Source: Leisingera methylohalidivorans DSM 14336 (GTDB taxonomy: Bacteria; Pseudomonadota; Alphaproteobacteria; Rhodobacterales; Rhodobacteraceae). Taken from it: a DNA stretch of 64,000 bases. This document shows positions 35,676 through 44,732 of this stretch, in pieces. The stretch covers positions 3,436,371 to 3,500,370 of the forward strand of contig NC_023135.1 of assembly GCF_000511355.1 (NCBI RefSeq), given 5' to 3'. Position 1 is the first letter of the stretch. Each line of letters starts with the position of its first letter. The position numbers and the translations under genes were made by a program. Below the pieces are notes generated by a model. It searched no databases. It was not told where the DNA came from and saw only the letters and a list, made by a program, of their open reading frames with translations.

Positions 35676-36728
35676 ATGAAACTCGCCAAACTCGCCAATG
35701 TAGCACTGGCTATCAGCGCCGCAGCAACCTTTGCTCATGCTGGTGACGCGCACCGGCTCACCATTGCCTCTAGCCATTCGGCGGCCCTGCCATGGGTGGC
35801 CCCGCTGTCGACACGCGTGGTCGCAGAGGCCAATGACCGGCTGGAAGCCGCCGGGTCGCAAAGCCGGATCGACTGGACTGAAGCCTATGGCGGGTCGCTG
35901 TACGGCTACAGCGACACGCTGGAAGCCGTGGGGCTCGGACTCACCGATATCGGATGGGTAGGCACGTTTTGGGAAGAGAGCAAAATGCCCTATCAGAACG
36001 TCACCTATTACACGCCCTTCACGACCAATGACCCGTCGTTGCAACTGAATATCTTTAACCGTCTGCATGACGAACTGCCCTTTCTGAATGAAGCCTGGGA
36101 AGAGGAAAATCAGGTTTTCCTCGGCGGGGCCGCAGCTGACACTTATCACCTGCTGACCACATTCCCGGTGAATTCCATTGATGACCTGCGCGGCCGCAGG
36201 ATCCTTGCCCCAGGCCCATCCGGCACCTGGATCGCTGCTGCCGGTGCGGTGCCGGTAAGCGGAGCCCTGACAACCTACTACAACCAAGTGGAAACCGGAG
36301 TAGCCGATGGCGTTCTAGTCATCCTGACCGGTGCTTATCCGCTGCGTCTTCATGAAGTGGCCCCCCATGTCACCCTGATCGGGTTGGGCGCAAACTTCAT
36401 TGGCGGCATGTCGATCAACCGGGACAGCTGGGACGGCCTTCCGGACGACGTGCGCCAAGTGCTGCACGATCTGGGGCGGGAATACAGCGCCGAGAACGGC
36501 GCGCTGCTGCAACAGCGCTACCGGGACATCGTCGCAAAGCTGGACTCTGACCCCAAGGTTACGGTGAGTGAGCTTCCGGAGAGCGAACGCATGCGTTGGG
36601 CCGAGACCCTTCCCGATCTGGCAGGTGATTGGGCCCAGGACTTGCCGCACGGGAAAAAACTTCTGGACGCCTACATGGCAGCCATCGCCGAGGCCGGAGA
36701 AACTCCGCTGCGAAACTGGGCCAACTGA
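35676..36728 (+). CDS. TRAP transporter substrate-binding protein (DctP family)
   Basis: This 350-aa protein has signal peptide MKLAKLANVALAISAAATFA and AAAAGGAGGATGAATT before the ATG. The periplasmic DctP fold includes EAYGGSLYGYSDTLEAVGLG and the region around RILAPGPSGTWIAA, where family members have the Arg that grips the substrate carboxylate. It binds an organic acid for the fused permease that follows. Confidence 0.88.
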   Translation: MKLAKLANVALAISAAATFAHAGDAHRLTIASSHSAALPWVAPLSTRVVAEANDRLEAAGSQSRIDWTEAYGGSLYGYSDTLEAVGLGLTDIGWVGTFWEESKMPYQNVTYYTPFTTNDPSLQLNIFNRLHDELPFLNEAWEEENQVFLGGAAADTYHLLTTFPVNSIDDLRGRRILAPGPSGTWIAAAGAVPVSGALTTYYNQVETGVADGVLVILTGAYPLRLHEVAPHVTLIGLGANFIGGMSINRDSWDGLPDDVRQVLHDLGREYSAENGALLQQRYRDIVAKLDSDPKVTVSELPESERMRWAETLPDLAGDWAQDLPHGKKLLDAYMAAIAEAGETPLRNWAN

Positions 36729-36809
36729 TGCCCGAGAAGCCGCGTGGCAAGCTGCCGCGCGGCCGGATTGCCCGGCAACTTCACCGCACATGATTTCGAG
36801 GAGGATATC

Positions 36810-38759
36810 ATGCAAGAGATCGCAATGAACCGGACAGGCAGTAGCCTGGCACAGATTTACGACAAGGTCATAGCAGCCTTCGCTGCAGCTGCGACTTGCT
36901 GGATCCTTGTGTTGATGCTGCTCATTTGCGCCGACGTCGTTGGCCTGAAGCTGTTCGCCAGCCCGATATACGGCGTCATCGAGCTGACCGAGAAATCTAT
37001 TGTGCCGGTTGTCTTCCTGCAACTCGCCTATGCGGCCCGGACCGGCCGCATCACGCGGATCGACTTCATCTATAGCGCCGTGGACAGCAAGTTCCCTGCA
37101 TCCGCGCGCCTAATGGATGCGCTTTTTGCAGTTGTGGGTGTCGCCATTCTTGGAATCCTGTCCAGCTTCCTGCTTGCTGATTTCCAAAAGGCCTTTGCCT
37201 CAGGGTCCTATTTCGGCACCCAAACCATCTTCAGCGCGCCGGTATGGCCGTTCACGCTGGCCACCCTGATCGGAGCTGGCGCGCTGGCCGCCGAGTTCAC
37301 GGTTCAGTGTGCGGCCGCCGTTTTCGCCTTGGGTTCTCAAACAATCCGCAGGTCGGCAACCCTCAGGGAAATGGCCATCTTTGCGGTTTCCCTTGCGCTC
37401 TTTGGCCTAATAGCGGCCTGGATCGCGAATGCGGGTCTGGAAGGAAATGCCATTGGCGTTCTGGCAATCGTCTTCCTGTTCTTTTTTCTGCTTTGCGGGA
37501 TGCCGGTGCCAATCGTTCTTGCCGTCGTCGGCCTGGCCTCAATCTGGCTGGTGCGCGACAATCCGGCCGTCGCGTTCCGCACGCTCAAGGTCGCGGCCAC
37601 AGGCACGATCGACAAGTTCGACTTCGGCGTTGTGCCCCTGTTTGTTCTGATGGGCCTTCTGACCAACATCGCCGGCATCGGCCGCGACGCGTACAAGGTT
37701 GCTGCGTGGTGGACCCGGCACCTGCTTGGCGGTCTTGGAGTTGCCACTGTCGTTGCCAATGCGATCTTTGCAGCGGTCACGGGAATCTCGATCGCTTCGG
37801 CCGCAATCTTTTCCCGGGTCGCGGTGCCGCAGATGACCGCGCACGGTTACACATCGCGTTTTGCTGCGGGCACCGTTGCCGGGTCATCGATCCTCGGAAT
37901 GCTGATCCCGCCGAGCCTGCTGTTGATCATCTTTGCTTTTGTCACTGAAAGCTCGGTTGGTCGGCTTTTCGTAGCTGCGGCCGTTCCCGGCCTGCTGCTG
38001 GCGGTCCTGTTTTGCATTACGATTATCCTTCTGGCCCGCTTTGCGCCCGGCTGGGTCGGCAGTAGTACCCTGCCCGACGATCTGGAGAAGGAAACCCTGT
38101 CTTCTTCCCTGAGGCTGTTGCTTCCAATCGCTATCCTCGTTCTTGTTGTGCTTGGCGGCATTTATCTTGGCTGGTTCACGCCGACCCAGGCCGGAGCAGT
38201 TGGCGCCTTTGCCGCCCTGATCCTCGCGCTGATCCGGCGCAGTCTGACCTGGAGCAATTTCAAGGAGGTTCTGACCGAAACCGGACAGATCTCCGTGGCG
38301 GTGCTCTTCCTGATCATCGGGGCAAGCGTATTTTCCCGCGCGCTGGTCATGACCAGCCTGCCGATGGATCTGGTGCGATCGGCAACGGAAATGCAGCTAG
38401 GCTTCTGGGCGATCGTCTGCCTGTTCGTGGGTATCGTTATCGTCATGGGAATGTTCCTCGACTCCACCTCGATTATCGTCATCACGGTACCGCTGGTGCA
38501 GCCGCTGATTGTGTCCCTTGGCAGCGGTGTCATCGGCCCGGAAGTCATGATCTGGTTCGGCATCCTTACCATTGTGGCGGTCGAAATGGGCCTGCTCACA
38601 CCTCCCTTTGGCATCGCCGCATTTGTGGTGAAAGCCGCCATTGGCGATAAGGTATCGCTTGGCGACGTTTATCTCGGCGCGTTGCCCTACCTGTTCGCGA
38701 TGCTGCTGCTGATCCTGATCCTCATGGCCTTTCCGCCGCTGGTCACGGCCGTGCTCTAG
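36810..38759 (+). CDS. TRAP transporter fused permease (DctQ-DctM)
   Basis: In this 649-aa protein GAGGAGGATATC precedes the ATG. The N-terminal four-helix DctQ part (to about residue 170, ending near IRRSATLREMA) is fused to a DctM part of about 12 segments, with FLFFFLLCGMPVPIVLAVVG, GMLIPPSLLLIIFAFVTESS and the late GMFLDSTSIIVITVPLVQPL. It uses a sodium gradient with the DctP protein to import the acid. Fused TRAP permeases are known; this is a normal example. Confidence 0.92.
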   Translation: MQEIAMNRTGSSLAQIYDKVIAAFAAAATCWILVLMLLICADVVGLKLFASPIYGVIELTEKSIVPVVFLQLAYAARTGRITRIDFIYSAVDSKFPASARLMDALFAVVGVAILGILSSFLLADFQKAFASGSYFGTQTIFSAPVWPFTLATLIGAGALAAEFTVQCAAAVFALGSQTIRRSATLREMAIFAVSLALFGLIAAWIANAGLEGNAIGVLAIVFLFFFLLCGMPVPIVLAVVGLASIWLVRDNPAVAFRTLKVAATGTIDKFDFGVVPLFVLMGLLTNIAGIGRDAYKVAAWWTRHLLGGLGVATVVANAIFAAVTGISIASAAIFSRVAVPQMTAHGYTSRFAAGTVAGSSILGMLIPPSLLLIIFAFVTESSVGRLFVAAAVPGLLLAVLFCITIILLARFAPGWVGSSTLPDDLEKETLSSSLRLLLPIAILVLVVLGGIYLGWFTPTQAGAVGAFAALILALIRRSLTWSNFKEVLTETGQISVAVLFLIIGASVFSRALVMTSLPMDLVRSATEMQLGFWAIVCLFVGIVIVMGMFLDSTSIIVITVPLVQPLIVSLGSGVIGPEVMIWFGILTIVAVEMGLLTPPFGIAAFVVKAAIGDKVSLGDVYLGALPYLFAMLLLILILMAFPPLVTAVL

Positions 38760-38873
38760 CAACCGCTGCTACCGACCGCCGGCAGCAGGACCCGCAAGAC
38801 ATATCCCTGCCGCCCGCCCCTGAACCCGGACATGACTTGCGCACAAGCGCTTTTATCTGACACGGAGGACCGA

Positions 38874-39272
38874 ATGTCACAGAATTCCATACCCGCCGAA
38901 GCGATCAAGAGCCTGGTCGAAGAAAAGGGAATGCTGGCCAAGCAGCTGTATCTTGTTCACACAACCCCGACCGGAGATCTGGAGGCGGTGCTTAAGGTCG
39001 TCGAAGAGCACCTCGACTATCAGGTCAAGCTTGAAGCCGAAGGGATCATGTTTGCCGCAGGCCCGAACTGGACCGAAGACGAAAAGGAGTGGCGCGGTGA
39101 CGGGACCGTTGTGATCCGCGCGGCGTCGATGGATGACGCCCGCAAGATCATGGATGCCGATCCAATGCATTCGAAAGGCGCGCGCCGCTACACCATCAAG
39201 CCGTGGCTGGTCAACGAGGGCAAAGTAACGATCGAGCTGTCGTATTCGACTGGCAAGTTCAAGCTGCGCTGA
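38874..39272 (+). CDS. YciI-family protein
   Basis: In this 132-aa protein CACGGAGGACCGA precedes the ATG. The YciI dimeric alpha/beta-barrel core is LYLVHTTPTGDLEAVLKVVE, HLDYQVKLEAEGIMFAAGPN, VVIRAASMDDARKIMDADPM and ARRYTIKPWLV. The His-Asp pair typical of dehydrochlorinase-like YciI proteins is present in EEHLDYQ. Last gene close to the TRAP block; role in the same pathway inferred. Confidence 0.85.
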   Translation: MSQNSIPAEAIKSLVEEKGMLAKQLYLVHTTPTGDLEAVLKVVEEHLDYQVKLEAEGIMFAAGPNWTEDEKEWRGDGTVVIRAASMDDARKIMDADPMHSKGARRYTIKPWLVNEGKVTIELSYSTGKFKLR

Positions 39273-39405
39273 GCGGAAAGCTGGAAAGATCACGGGAAAA
39301 AATGCGCTCTGGCCAATGGCCGGGCGCATCCCAGTCGCGCGCAGCGGGGAGCCGCAGCTGACCAGCCAAGCGACCGGTTGCTGGCAATTTCCTGTAGAAA
39401 AATCA

Positions 39406-39431
39406 GATCCGCCCGCGGCCGCGGGCGGATC
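39406..39431. repeat. 26-bp perfect palindrome
   Basis: GATCCGCCCGCGG joined directly to its reverse complement, followed by three tandem tgatcaa(c/a) units to about 39450. It lies between the YciI and thioesterase genes. There is no T run, so it is not a classic terminator; a cruciform or bidirectional terminator is possible. Confidence 0.7.
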
Positions 39432-39490
39432 AACTGATCAACTGATCAAAGACCAGTTACCATATCGGCATTAATAATTATGGGAAGAAC

Positions 39491-39874
39491 ATGCCATCCA
39501 AAGAGCTCACCTTGCGAACCCAGGCAATGCCCGCGGACACCAACCCGGCAGGCGATATTTTCGGAGGCTGGGTGATGTCTCAGATGGACATCGCTGCCGG
39601 CATTCGCGGCAGCGAGCTGACACTGGGCCGCGTTGTCACTGCAGGGGTCGGAAAACTAAACTTTGAGCGGCCCATCAGAGTCGGCGATACAATCTGCGTC
39701 TATACGGAAGCGGAAAGGATAGGCCGATCCTCAATAACGCTGCACGTGGATTGCATGGTCAAAAGGCAATTCTCGGGACAGCGGGAGCGCGCCGTGGTTG
39801 CGGAATTCACAATGGTTGCGCTTGACGAACATGGGAAGCCGCGGGCGCACTCACTTCGCGAAGACCAAACTTGA
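39491..39874 (+). CDS. Acyl-CoA thioesterase, hotdog fold (YciA type)
   Basis: In this 127-aa protein the hotdog motif NPAGDIFGGWVMSQMDIAAG contains the Asp used by YciA-type thioesterases. LNFERPIRVGDTICVYTEAE and a C-terminal AEFTMVALDEHGKPR complete the domain. It cleaves acyl-CoA thioesters in the cytoplasm. It is separated from the TRAP block by the palindrome, so it may be an independent unit. Confidence 0.88.
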   Translation: MPSKELTLRTQAMPADTNPAGDIFGGWVMSQMDIAAGIRGSELTLGRVVTAGVGKLNFERPIRVGDTICVYTEAERIGRSSITLHVDCMVKRQFSGQRERAVVAEFTMVALDEHGKPRAHSLREDQT

Positions 39875-40798
39875 TCGGCCTATTCCCTCAATGGGCAGCC
39901 GAATACAGGGGAAGCCGATGTTGACGCCGTGAAACCTCGCGGCGGTGCCATTTCAGGGGCGGCTTTTCTTTTTCACCGTTCTGGCCGGCCCAAGAATAAC
40001 GTGTTTGATCCTCCGAGCGACCTTGACCAGCACCTAATGGACCATCCAGCACAGCGCCCGGAAGGCTGTTGCGGTAGTGCTGGCGTTGGACAGAAACCTT
40101 GCCAGCCTTCTATGCTCTTTTTATCCTGGAGGCGCGGTTCTGTTGTGTCTGGAAGGCGCGATGAACAGCAGGAATGGTTGGTTTGAAATCCGCTCGTAGG
40201 TGCGTCATTCAGTGACTGGTCTGATGAAATCTGCTGCGACACAGAAAAGTCGGCGCTGCTAGCTCAAATGAAGCTTCGGAGTTTCTGCACGTGCAGCCGC
40301 TGCACGCGCGTAAGTCCGGAAAGTCTGCGCACCTCGATGGTCGATCCCGATTACGGCGAAGCGATGGTTCGTATTTTATCCCTCAGACTAGCTTGCAATG
40401 ACCTCTGTGGATGGCTCCTGCATTGCAAGACATTTTTTGGTGGTTTCAGCGGCGTTTTCGTCAGTAATATCGTCTGTCCGACCTGTTTTCGTGGCGGTCT
40501 GCCACTGGCCCTGATGGTTTCCACGAGCGAGGTTCCAATCGGCTCTGCGGCCTCATAGGGCCACGGACATTCCCGGAATTTCCTGGCTCTTGGTTGCCTT
40601 GTTTCCTCATCATCACGTCATCAGCCGCTACAGGATCGAGAAGGTCAGGTGCCTACTCGATGCAGAACCTGAGCCTGGCACGACGACGGGTGAAGGGGAA
40701 CGTGACGATCCCGCTGATCTGGACTCTCACAAGCTGGACCTGCCACGGATTTGTGCCGCTCCTTTGATAGCATTTACTGCAGCAAAGGAGACGAACGA
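39875..40798. other. 920-bp region without a supported gene
   Basis: Only short, compositionally odd frames were seen. The last roughly 100 bases (to the ATG at 40799) appear to be the left end of an IS3 element. The rest is unexplained. Confidence 0.35.
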
Positions 40799-40975
40799 TG
40801 GGACATGGAGGAACGGATGAATTCCGCCAGGATGCGGTGCGGGTTGCGCTGATCAGCGGACTGGCACGCAAACAAGTGGCATCGAATTCGGGCGTCGGGC
40901 TATCGACGTTGAACAAGTGGATTACGGCACATCGGCTGGCGTGCCCCCATCGGGTGGTCCGGTTTGATTGTTAGT
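40799..40975 (+). pseudogene. IS3-family OrfA N-terminal fragment
   Basis: GTDEFRQDAVRVALISGLAR and the helix-turn-helix VGLSTLNKWITAHR match the IS3 OrfA N-terminus. The coiled coil that should follow is missing and the frame closes after 58 codons, next to the 50-bp repeat at 40988. Confidence 0.7.
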
Positions 40976-40987
40976 GCATCCTCCCCC

Positions 40988-41037
40988 CTGATGTGCTCCC
41001 CGACGTGCCCTCGGCCGTCTTTAGAGCTTCCGCACTT
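40988..41037. repeat. 50-bp repeat shared with 12037-12086
   Basis: Identical to the copy at 12037-12086 and likewise adjacent to IS3 OrfB sequence. The flanking bases differ immediately beyond it. Confidence 0.8.
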
Positions 41038-41046
41038 CCATCAGGT

Positions 41047-41423
41047 TCACGGGCTGGTGTCGTGAACTGATTTCATGAGGTCCGCCGGGACGTTGTTCCC
41101 GATTGCCCCATGCGGGCGTTCTTCGTTGTAGTCTCTACGCCAAGCCTCCAACTTTTCGGCCGCATCTTCAAGGCTCATGAACCAGTGGCTGTTCAGGCAT
41201 TCCGCACGCAGGCGGCCGTTAAACGCCTCGATGTAGGCATTGTCAGCCGGCTCGCCAGGACGTGAGAAGTCCAAAGTGACATCGTTGGCGCAGGCTCAAA
41301 GATCCATATCCTTCGAGATGAATTCGCTGCCCTGGTCGACTCGGATTGTCGCTGGATAACCGGTGCGTTTACAGATCCGTTCAAGCGTCGCCACCACGTC
41401 TTCGCCGCGATATGTGAACCGCG
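41047..41423 (-). pseudogene. IS3-family (IS407-like) OrfB C-terminal relic
   Basis: The frame reads FTYRGEDVVATLERICKRTG, DQGSEFISKDMDL, a TGA at 41296-41298 in place of Trp, then DVTLDFSRPGEPADNAYIEA and ends NNVPADLMKS. It is diverged from the copy at 12138 yet has the same Trp codon converted to TGA. It sits inside the scpB-like gene. Confidence 0.8.
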
Positions 41424-41504
41424 CATCCATTCCCGCCACCGGAAGTCAGCCGGAAGGGCCTCCAATTCGAGATCCAGTTCGGGTTCTGCGGTATCCTTGG
41501 CCAT
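41424..41504 (-). pseudogene. Start of an scpB-like gene cut by IS3
   Basis: The 27 codons MAKDTAEPELDLELEALPAD and FRWREWM match the N-terminus of the ScpB-like proteins that follow DUF1403 genes in Rhodobacterales, as I recall them. The gene is interrupted at the IS3 border. Confidence 0.5.
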
Positions 41505-41507
41505 CGC

Positions 41508-41850
41508 TCAGACCCCGTAGAGCCGGAACGTATCGCGATCCTGTGCAGTTCCTGCACGGCACCAAGCTCCACCAGCCGGTCGCAGGAACTGCACAGGATC
41601 GCGTTGCTCGAGTGCCCTTTCAACGCGTCCGAAGGAGGCAGCACAGGCTTCCGCTGCGCACAACGCAAGCCGCTCCCGCAACCACGCCTGAGGCACACCT
41701 TCCCGATTGAGCATAAGATGCAGATGCGCCAGCGCGGCGCCCGGCAAAAACGCCACTTTGCCAGGTGTTTCCGGGTGGTGGCCCGTGAGCAAGGCCGGCA
41801 TCCGGGGTAGCGTGTCGAGGGCGTGCGGGGGCTCAAGCCGCTCTGAAGCC
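41508..41850 (-). pseudogene. DUF1403 protein, C-terminal remnant
   Basis: ALDTLPRMPALLTGHHPETP, KVAFLPGAALAHLHLMLNRE and RERLALCAAEACAASFGRVE are the DUF1403 helical repeat. The end is distorted by a 22-bp inverted repeat (41534-41555 with 41582-41603), after which the frame reads unrelated residues. Function of the family unknown. It lies 3 bases upstream of the scpB-like start. Confidence 0.6.
41534..41603. repeat. 22-bp perfect inverted repeat with 26-base loop
   Basis: CGCGATCCTGTGCAGTTCCT (gc) at 41534-41555 is exactly reverse-complementary to 41582-41603. It lies within coding sequence of the DUF1403 remnant and has no IS features, so a template-switch event is likely. Confidence 0.85.
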
Positions 41851-42021
41851 CCGTTTTATATGACGACGGACACTATTTCACCTGCCACGCCACAATATGA
41901 AATCCTCACATTTTCGCGAACTCCGCACCGCCGCCATGGAGGTCTGGCGCACCATCGCTCAGCGCGATACCGCGTGATCATCGCAATCAGCCCCGGTTTC
42001 GGTCCTCGTCAGTTAACTTTA

Positions 42022-42188
42022 TGGTGCCAGAGTTGATATCCGGCGGGTTTGACGATACCGCCGCAGTAGAATCCCTGCGCGAAGTTGCCCGGCGGTGCTA
42101 CAGATGGGATCGGATCGGGCAGCAGTACTTCGGCCTGGTGCAGGCGATACACAGAAGACAAGAGGTCAGAGGCGATGCAGATAGATGA
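42022..42188 (+). pseudogene. Possible glycosyltransferase C-terminal fragment
   Basis: The frame reads ELISGGFDDTAAVESLREVA, RCYRWDRIGQQYFGLVQAIH and stops at 42188, overlapping the rfbC start by 14 bases. The 'DxxRWDxIGxxYxxLxxxI' ending is that of GT4-type glycosyltransferases, and the place before rfb genes fits. The N-terminal domains are absent. Confidence 0.4.
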
Positions 42189-42729
42189 AACAGGGCTGCC
42201 GGGACTGAAGGTGCTGACACCCGCACGGTTCGGCGATGCACGCGGGTTCTTCAGCGAAAGCTGGAACCGGCAGCGGCTGGCCGCCCTTGGCATCGATCTG
42301 GATTTTGTGCAGGACAACCATTCTGTTTCGGCGCAAACCGGCACCCTGCGCGGCCTGCATTTCCAAGCCCCGCCCCACGCCCAGGACAAGCTGGTGCGCT
42401 GCGGCCAGGGCGCCCTGTTCGACGTGGCGGTGGATATCCGCAAAGGTTCACCTTCTTACGGCAAATGGTTCGGTATCGAGCTGTCGGCAGAGAACGGCAA
42501 GCAATTGCTGGTGCCCAAGGGCTTCCTGCATGGCTTCCTGACCCGGACGTCGAACACCGAGGTGATCTATAAATGCACTGATTACTATGCGCCCGAGTGC
42601 GACGGCGCGGTGGCCTGGGACAGCTGCGGCATCGATTGGGCGTTTGACGGCACGCCCGTCCTGTCGGACAAAGACAAAAGCGCGCCCGCGCTGGCGGATT
42701 TCGACAGCCCCTTTGCCTGGGAAGGATAA
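42175..42729 (+). CDS. rfbC: dTDP-4-dehydrorhamnose 3,5-epimerase
   Basis: In this 184-aa protein the start at 42175 follows AGAGGTCAGAGGCG. The cupin-type epimerase has [15 protein letters not shown], catalytic His in [18 protein letters not shown], and [20 protein letters not shown]. It converts dTDP-4-keto-6-deoxyglucose to the rhamnose configuration, step 3 of dTDP-L-rhamnose synthesis. First of four rfb genes on one strand. Confidence 0.95.
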   Translation: MQIDETGLPGLKVLTPARFGDARGFFSESWNRQRLAALGIDLDFVQDNHSVSAQTGTLRGLHFQAPPHAQDKLVRCGQGALFDVAVDIRKGSPSYGKWFGIELSAENGKQLLVPKGFLHGFLTRTSNTEVIYKCTDYYAPECDGAVAWDSCGIDWAFDGTPVLSDKDKSAPALADFDSPFAWEG

Positions 42730-42732
42730 GTG

Positions 42733-42765
42733 ATGAAAATACTCGCAGCCGGAGGCGCGGCATGA
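42733..42765 (+). other. Ten-codon frame before rfbB, likely partial duplication of its start
   Basis: [10 protein letters not shown] followed by TGA overlaps the rfbB ATG (ATGA) and mimics the rfbB start [21 protein letters not shown] inside it serves as the rfbB ribosome site, so translational coupling is possible. Confidence 0.5.
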
Positions 42766-43814
42766 AGATACTGGTGACCGGCGGGGCCGGCTTTATCGGC
42801 TCGGCAGTGGTGCGGCTGGCCGTGGCGCGCGGCCATCAGGTGGTGAACCTGGATGCGCTGACCTATGCCGCCTGCCTGGCAAATGTGGCCGATGCCGCAA
42901 AAAGCCCGCTTTATGCCTTTGAGCAGGCCGATATCCGCGACCGCGCCGCGCTGGACCGCGTGTTTGAGACCCATAAGCCGGATGCCGTGATGCATCTGGC
43001 AGCGGAATCCCATGTCGACCGCTCGATCGACGGGCCAGGCGATTTTGTCGAGACCAATATCACCGGCACCTATCAGATGCTGGAGGCCGCCCGGAAGTAC
43101 TGGATGCAGGCCGGCAGGCCGGACAGCTTCCGCTTCCACCACATCTCGACCGACGAGGTCTATGGCTCGCTGCCCGCGGATCCGGCAGTGATGTTCACCG
43201 AAAACACCGCCTATGATCCGCGCTCGCCCTATTCCGCCTCCAAGGCCGCCAGCGACCATCTGGTGCGCGCCTGGGCCGAAACCTACGGCCTGCCGGTGGT
43301 GCTGACCAATTGCTCCAACAACTACGGCCCCTATCATTTTCCGGAAAAGCTCATTCCGGTGGTGATCCTCAATGCGCTGGCGGGCAAGCCTCTGCCGATC
43401 TACGGCGACGGCTCCAACGTGCGCGACTGGCTGTATGTGGAGGATCACGCCGATGCACTCCTCCTGGTGGTGCAGAAGGGGGCATTGGGCCGCAGCTATA
43501 ATATCGGCGGCGAGAATGAACGCTCGAACCTGGAGCTGGTGCAGACGCTCTGCGCCATTCTGGACGGGAAACAACCGCGCAAGGACGGGAAATCCTACAC
43601 AGACCAGATCACTTTTGTCACCGACCGGCCGGGCCATGACGCGCGCTATGCCATCGACCCCAGCCGCATCCGCGACGAACTGGGCTGGCGGCCATCGGTG
43701 ACGGTTGAGGAAGGTCTGGAGCGCACCGTGCAATGGTATCTCGACAACGAGACCTGGTGGCGCGCCCTGCAGGACCGCGACGGCGTCGGCCAGCGGCTGG
43801 GCACCGGCAAGTGA
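42762..43814 (+). CDS. rfbB: dTDP-glucose 4,6-dehydratase
   Basis: In this 350-aa protein the Rossmann loop is [17 protein letters not shown], the catalytic Tyr/Lys pair is in [17 protein letters not shown], and a Thr-Asp-Glu triad lies in [29 protein letters not shown] and [13 protein letters not shown] bind the sugar nucleotide. Step 2 of dTDP-L-rhamnose synthesis. It lies 32 bases after rfbC. Confidence 0.96.
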   Translation: MKILVTGGAGFIGSAVVRLAVARGHQVVNLDALTYAACLANVADAAKSPLYAFEQADIRDRAALDRVFETHKPDAVMHLAAESHVDRSIDGPGDFVETNITGTYQMLEAARKYWMQAGRPDSFRFHHISTDEVYGSLPADPAVMFTENTAYDPRSPYSASKAASDHLVRAWAETYGLPVVLTNCSNNYGPYHFPEKLIPVVILNALAGKPLPIYGDGSNVRDWLYVEDHADALLLVVQKGALGRSYNIGGENERSNLELVQTLCAILDGKQPRKDGKSYTDQITFVTDRPGHDARYAIDPSRIRDELGWRPSVTVEEGLERTVQWYLDNETWWRALQDRDGVGQRLGTGK

Positions 43815-43880
43815 AGGCTACCCGGCTGGAAAGGCGGCGTCCGGCGGGGATATTCGGGACAGAATGAAAGGGGCGCGGAT

Positions 43881-44732
43881 ATGCGTATTCTTGTTTTTGG
43901 CAAAACCGGTCAGCTTGCCCGTGAGCTGGCAGCCTGTGACGGCATCACCTGCCTGGGCCGAGATCAGGCGGAACTGAGCGCCCCCGAAGCCTGCGCTGCC
44001 GCCATCCGCACCCATGCGCCGCAGGCCGTGATCAATGCCGCTGCCTATACCGCGGTGGACAAGGCTGAAGAAGAAGACGCCCTGGCCTCTGTGGTCAATG
44101 GCGCCGCTCCCGGCGCAATGGCGCAGGCCTGCGCGGATCTGGGCATCCCCTTTGTCACAGTGTCCACCGATTACGTGTTCGACGGCAGCGGCACGGCGCC
44201 CTGGCAGCCCAGCGATGCGCCCGGCCCGCTGAACGCCTATGGCCGCTCGAAACTGGCGGGCGAACAGGCTGTGCGGGCAGCGGGCGGTGCCCATGCGATC
44301 CTGCGCACCTCCTGGGTGGTCTCGGCGCATGGCGGCAACTTCGTGAAAACCATGCTGCGTTTGGGCCGTGCGCGCGAGCGGCTCACCATTGTCAGCGACC
44401 AGACCGGCGCGCCGACTCCAGCCCGGGACATCGCGGCTGCCTGCCTGAAAATGGCGCGGCAGTTGCAGGCGGATCCAGGAAAATCCGGCATCTATCATCT
44501 GGCAGGCGCCCCCCAAACCAGCTGGGCAGGCTTTGCCAGAGAAATTTTTGCCCGGGCCGGCATTGCCTGTGCGGTAAAGGATATTCCAACCTCGGCTTAT
44601 CCCACGCCTGCGGCGCGCCCCTTGAATTCACGTCTCGACTGCACATCGCTGGAGACAGTTTTTGGCATCCCGCAGCCGGACTGGCGGGCAGGACTGAACG
44701 ACATATTGAAAGAATTGGGAGAATTGGCATGA
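43881..44732 (+). CDS. rfbD: dTDP-4-dehydrorhamnose reductase
   Basis: This 283-aa protein has NADPH loop [40 protein letters not shown] and the YxxxK site in [14 protein letters not shown]. It carries out the final reduction to dTDP-L-rhamnose. Its stop overlaps rfbA by four bases (ATGA), so the two are coupled. Confidence 0.95.
   Translation: MRILVFGKTGQLARELAACDGITCLGRDQAELSAPEACAAAIRTHAPQAVINAAAYTAVDKAEEEDALASVVNGAAPGAMAQACADLGIPFVTVSTDYVFDGSGTAPWQPSDAPGPLNAYGRSKLAGEQAVRAAGGAHAILRTSWVVSAHGGNFVKTMLRLGRARERLTIVSDQTGAPTPARDIAAACLKMARQLQADPGKSGIYHLAGAPQTSWAGFAREIFARAGIACAVKDIPTSAYPTPAARPLNSRLDCTSLETVFGIPQPDWRAGLNDILKELGELA

Noticed and set aside
42585..43733. 382-codon minus-strand frame opposite rfbB
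   Set aside because: Antisense to a textbook dTDP-glucose dehydratase.
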